Assembly (NCBI GenBank): GCA_020850595.1
Contig: JADZEK010000024.1
Coordinates: forward strand, 1-64,000
DNA length: 64,000 nucleotides
Direction: 5' to 3'
From: Anaerolineales bacterium
Lineage (GTDB): Bacteria; Chloroflexota; Anaerolineae; Anaerolineales; UBA6663
A program made the translations under genes and the position numbers. This document shows, one piece after another, positions 62,167-64,000 of this stretch; position 1 is the stretch's first letter, and every line of letters begins with the position of its first letter. The notes below the pieces were generated by a model. The model ran no database searches. It saw only the letters and a list, made by a program, of their open reading frames with translations, and was not told where the DNA came from.

Positions 62167-63362
62167 GCAATCACCCCCAGGTCGCGGCCCACCTTGGCGA
62201 ACGCGGCCAGCCCCTGATCGAGGTCGGCCTGACTGTGCGCGGCCGAAATCATCACGCGGATGCGGGCCTTGCCCTTGGGCACGGTGGGGAAGCCCAGGGC
62301 CATGGCGAAGACGCCCTCGGTCAGCAGGGCGCGGCTGAACTGCTGGGCCAGCGGCGCTTCGCCCAGCATGATGGGCGTGATGGGGGTCGTGCTCAGGCCG
62401 GTGTCGAAGCCCAGTTGCCGCAGGGCAGCCTGGAAGTAGCGGGCGTTGGCCCACAGCCGGTCTACCAGGGCGGTGCTGTCTTCCAGGATGGCGAGCGCGG
62501 CCAGGCAGGCGGCGGTGTCGGGCACGGTCAGGGCCGAGGAGAACAGGAACGGCCGGCCGCGCTGCCGCAGCCAGTCTATGATGACGGCGCTGCCGGCCAC
62601 CACGCCGCCCATGACGCCGAAGGCTTTGGAGAGCGTGCCGATCTCGATCTCAACCTGGCCGTGCAAATCGAAGTGCGCCACGATGCCGCGCCCGCCGGGG
62701 CCGAGCACGCCCTCGCCATGCGCGTCGTCCACCATCAGCAGCAGGTCTTCGGCCGCGGCGAGGGCCTGAATCTCCACCAGCGGGGCCACGTCGCCGTCCA
62801 TGCTGAACACGCCGTCGGTGATGATAAGGCCGCGCCGGAAGCCCGTGGCGCGCTCGGCCTGAATCACCGCGCGCAGGCTGGCGGGCGAGCAGTGGTCGTA
62901 GGGCACGATCTTCGCCCCGCTCAGGCGGCAGCCGTCAATGATGGAGGCGTGGTTCAGCCGGTCGGAGAAGATGGCGTCGCCCTTGCCCACCAGGGCCGGG
63001 ATGACGGCGAGGTTGGCGTTGAAGCCGGACTGAAACGTGAGCGCAGCTTCGACGCCCTTGAAGGCGGCCAGCCGCCGCTCCAACTCAATGTGCGGGGCCA
63101 TCGTCCCCGCGATGGAGCGCACCGCGCCGGGGCCGACGCCGTACTGGTCTACTGCGGCCTTGACGGCAGCCACCAGGCGCGGGTCGTTCGCCAGCCCGAG
63201 GTAGTTGTTCGAGCAGAAGTTGAGCACGCGCCGGCCGTCCACCACCAGCCAGGCGCCCTGCGGCGAGTTGATGGTGCGGATGGTGTTGTACAGGCCTTGC
63301 GCTTTTAGGTCGTCAAGCTCGTGTTGAATCCACGCCAGCCGGGTGGGTGTCTGGGTCGCCAT
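62163..63362 (-). CDS. kbl: Glycine C-acetyltransferase (2-amino-3-ketobutyrate CoA ligase)
   Basis: Kbl-type alpha-oxoamine synthase, 399 residues. It splits 2-amino-3-ketobutyrate with CoA to glycine and acetyl-CoA (threonine breakdown) or works in reverse. [43 protein letters not shown] and the PLP lysine in [12 protein letters not shown] are clear. The ATG at 63362 has GGAGG seven bases upstream. The related BioF and HemA enzymes are possible alternatives, but the spacing and start match Kbl best. No threonine dehydrogenase gene is adjacent, but the zinc dehydrogenase at 8739-9818 is of that class. Confidence 0.93.
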   Translation of the reverse strand: MATQTPTRLAWIQHELDDLKAQGLYNTIRTINSPQGAWLVVDGRRVLNFCSNNYLGLANDPRLVAAVKAAVDQYGVGPGAVRSIAGTMAPHIELERRLAAFKGVEAALTFQSGFNANLAVIPALVGKGDAIFSDRLNHASIIDGCRLSGAKIVPYDHCSPASLRAVIQAERATGFRRGLIITDGVFSMDGDVAPLVEIQALAAAEDLLLMVDDAHGEGVLGPGGRGIVAHFDLHGQVEIEIGTLSKAFGVMGGVVAGSAVIIDWLRQRGRPFLFSSALTVPDTAACLAALAILEDSTALVDRLWANARYFQAALRQLGFDTGLSTTPITPIMLGEAPLAQQFSRALLTEGVFAMALGFPTVPKGKARIRVMISAAHSQADLDQGLAAFAKVGRDLGVIA

Positions 63363-63628
63363 AGGAGGGCCTCCAGGGGGAATTATAGGCCAGTGCGGGG
63401 AAGTGGGAGGGGAGTGGAGGTGGGAGGTTAGCGGTGAGAGGTGGGAGGGGGACTCACGGGCCTCAGGGGCGGCTACGTTGCCGTTGCACTCGCTTGTCGT
63501 CGGCCGTCTCCACGCCTGCCGACCGCGGCGTGGCCTGTTCAGGTAGGGGCGTAGCGTGCTACGCCCCGCGCTCGCTACCAATGCAGCGCCGTCATTCAAG
63601 TCGGCAACCGCGCTAATCGCTCGACCGT
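63363..63628. other. Intergenic region upstream of kbl
   Basis: A 266-base non-coding stretch. Bases about 63399-63453 are a G-rich simple sequence (repeated GTGGGAGG). Bases 63541-63597 are the second copy of the dispersed repeat. I see no convincing promoter for kbl. Confidence 0.6.
63541..63597. repeat. Dispersed repeat, copy B
   Basis: Reverse-complement match to 10049-10105 (48 of 57 bases). Its core is a perfect 10-bp inverted repeat: GGGGCGTAGC (63546-63555), GT, GCTACGCCCC (63558-63567). It is intergenic, between kbl and the GIY-YIG gene. Confidence 0.7.
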
Positions 63629-63919
63629 TCACGCCCCCGGCGGACTCGTCTTCGGCTTGCGCCTGCGCTTGGGCGGGGCGGGCGGCGCGCAGAGGGCCAG
63701 CTTCTTGGCGCGTGGGTAGCTCTTGATGACCAGCTCGCGCTTGAGGGCCGCGGCGCGGCTAGCGACTTCTTCGCTGTAGACCAGCTCCACCGGGCGGTGG
63801 GCGGCGGTGTAGCGCGCGCCGCGCCCGGCGTTGTGCAGCTTCACCCGGCGCGCCACGTCCACGGCCCAGCCGGTGTAGAGCGTGCCGTCGGCGCAGCGCA
63901 CGATGTAGACGAACGGCAT
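63629..63919 (-). CDS. GIY-YIG nuclease-like protein
   Basis: A 96-residue protein of the single-domain GIY-YIG (UPF0213/YhbQ-like) family. [16 protein letters not shown] (about 3-18) contains the YIV-YTG version of the motif, and [17 protein letters not shown] and [10 protein letters not shown] follow, with the expected Arg and Glu. The C-terminal tail is Lys/Arg/Pro-rich. These small proteins may nick or repair DNA, but their roles are poorly known. It lies immediately after the partial upstream gene (ATG directly follows its stop). Confidence 0.9.
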   Translation of the reverse strand: MPFVYIVRCADGTLYTGWAVDVARRVKLHNAGRGARYTAAHRPVELVYSEEVASRAAALKRELVIKSYPRAKKLALCAPPAPPKRRRKPKTSPPGA

Positions 63920-64000
63920 CTACTGGTCTTTGCGCTTGGCGGCCAGCGCGCCCAGGAACATGCGGCCAAAGACCTCGCCGCCGCTGGGGATGTCGGCGGA
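63920..64000 (-). CDS. 3' end of a gene running off the window
   Basis: The last 26 codons and stop of an open minus-strand reading frame (SADIPSGGEVFGRM, then FLGALAAKRKDQ). It ends one base before the GIY-YIG start, in the same direction, so the two are probably co-transcribed. Too little is visible to identify it. Confidence 0.55.
   Translation of the reverse strand, partial: SADIPSGGEVFGRMFLGALAAKRKDQ

Noticed and set aside
63398-63453. G-quadruplex or regulatory element in the G-rich tract upstream of kbl
   Set aside because: It reads as a simple low-complexity repeat; G runs have uneven loops, and no support beyond composition.

Overview
The window is about 64 kb of high-GC bacterial chromosome from what looks like a free-living heterotroph. 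I infer Chloroflexota (Anaerolineae- or Caldilineae-like). The basis is the threonine/proline-rich linkers in exported lipoproteins, the combination of LysM-domain and prealbumin-like-repeat envelope proteins, the many glycoside hydrolases, and the absence of outer-membrane uptake genes. There is no rRNA or other marker, so this placement is tentative. I see no tRNA, rRNA, CRISPR array, transposase, prophage or integration module.

About two thirds of the window (221-39390) is carbohydrate utilisation, mostly in tightly packed minus-strand operons. Operon 1 (9818 to 221) starts at a good sigma-70-type promoter at 9945-9973. It encodes a zinc alcohol dehydrogenase, an SDR oxidoreductase, an M24 peptidase-family protein, an aldose-epimerase-like protein, two ABC permeases, a Tat-type lipoprotein sugar-binding protein and a GH36 alpha-galactosidase; no ATPase subunit is present. 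Operon 2 (20275 to 10092) has six genes whose ends all overlap by 4-8 bases: a GH116 glycosidase, a divergent GroEL-like protein, a BNR-propeller protein, UxaC, a UxaE-like epimerase, and a TIM-barrel protein fused to an FGE-like domain. A Fur-family regulator and a P1B-4 metal ATPase follow on the plus strand (20477-23255), with a near-perfect consensus promoter and a strong bidirectional terminator.

Operon 3 (36547 to 23359) holds a GH95-like protein, an ADP-ribosylglycohydrolase-fold protein with a laminin-G-like tail, an MFS transporter, a Gfo/Idh/MocA oxidoreductase, a sugar phosphate isomerase, a GH39 xylosidase, a degenerate GH13 protein, a nitroreductase and a class V aminotransferase. 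A plus-strand GH51 arabinofuranosidase and a SelA-like PLP enzyme diverge from it. Together these genes suggest use of plant-derived alpha-galactosides, xylan/arabinan side chains, fucosides or galactosides, and uronic acids from pectin.

From 39417 to 44238 there are short housekeeping or unknown genes: a two-TM protein, DoxX, DUF4240, a LiaF-like protein, SRPBCC and PurA. From 44451 to 58383 lies a cell-surface glycan/envelope cluster: a polyprenyl-phosphate sugar transferase, two GT4 glycosyltransferases, a clan-A glycosidase-like protein, a GT39-type membrane glycosyltransferase, two LysM proteins and a large YfhO/PTPS-related membrane protein. The right end carries a TolB-like lipoprotein, a UlaG-like hydrolase, a GAF-GAF-cyclase translationally coupled to Kbl, a GIY-YIG protein, and the end of a gene that runs off the window.

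The most unusual element is the GroEL-like paralogue. It is embedded in a uronate operon, directly coupled to a propeller protein, and appears to have lost the ATP-hydrolysis aspartate. Other notable items are an FGE-like domain without catalytic cysteines, a 57-bp dispersed inverted repeat (10049-10105 and 63541-63597), and a 13-bp-stem hairpin between the binding-protein and alpha-galactosidase genes.
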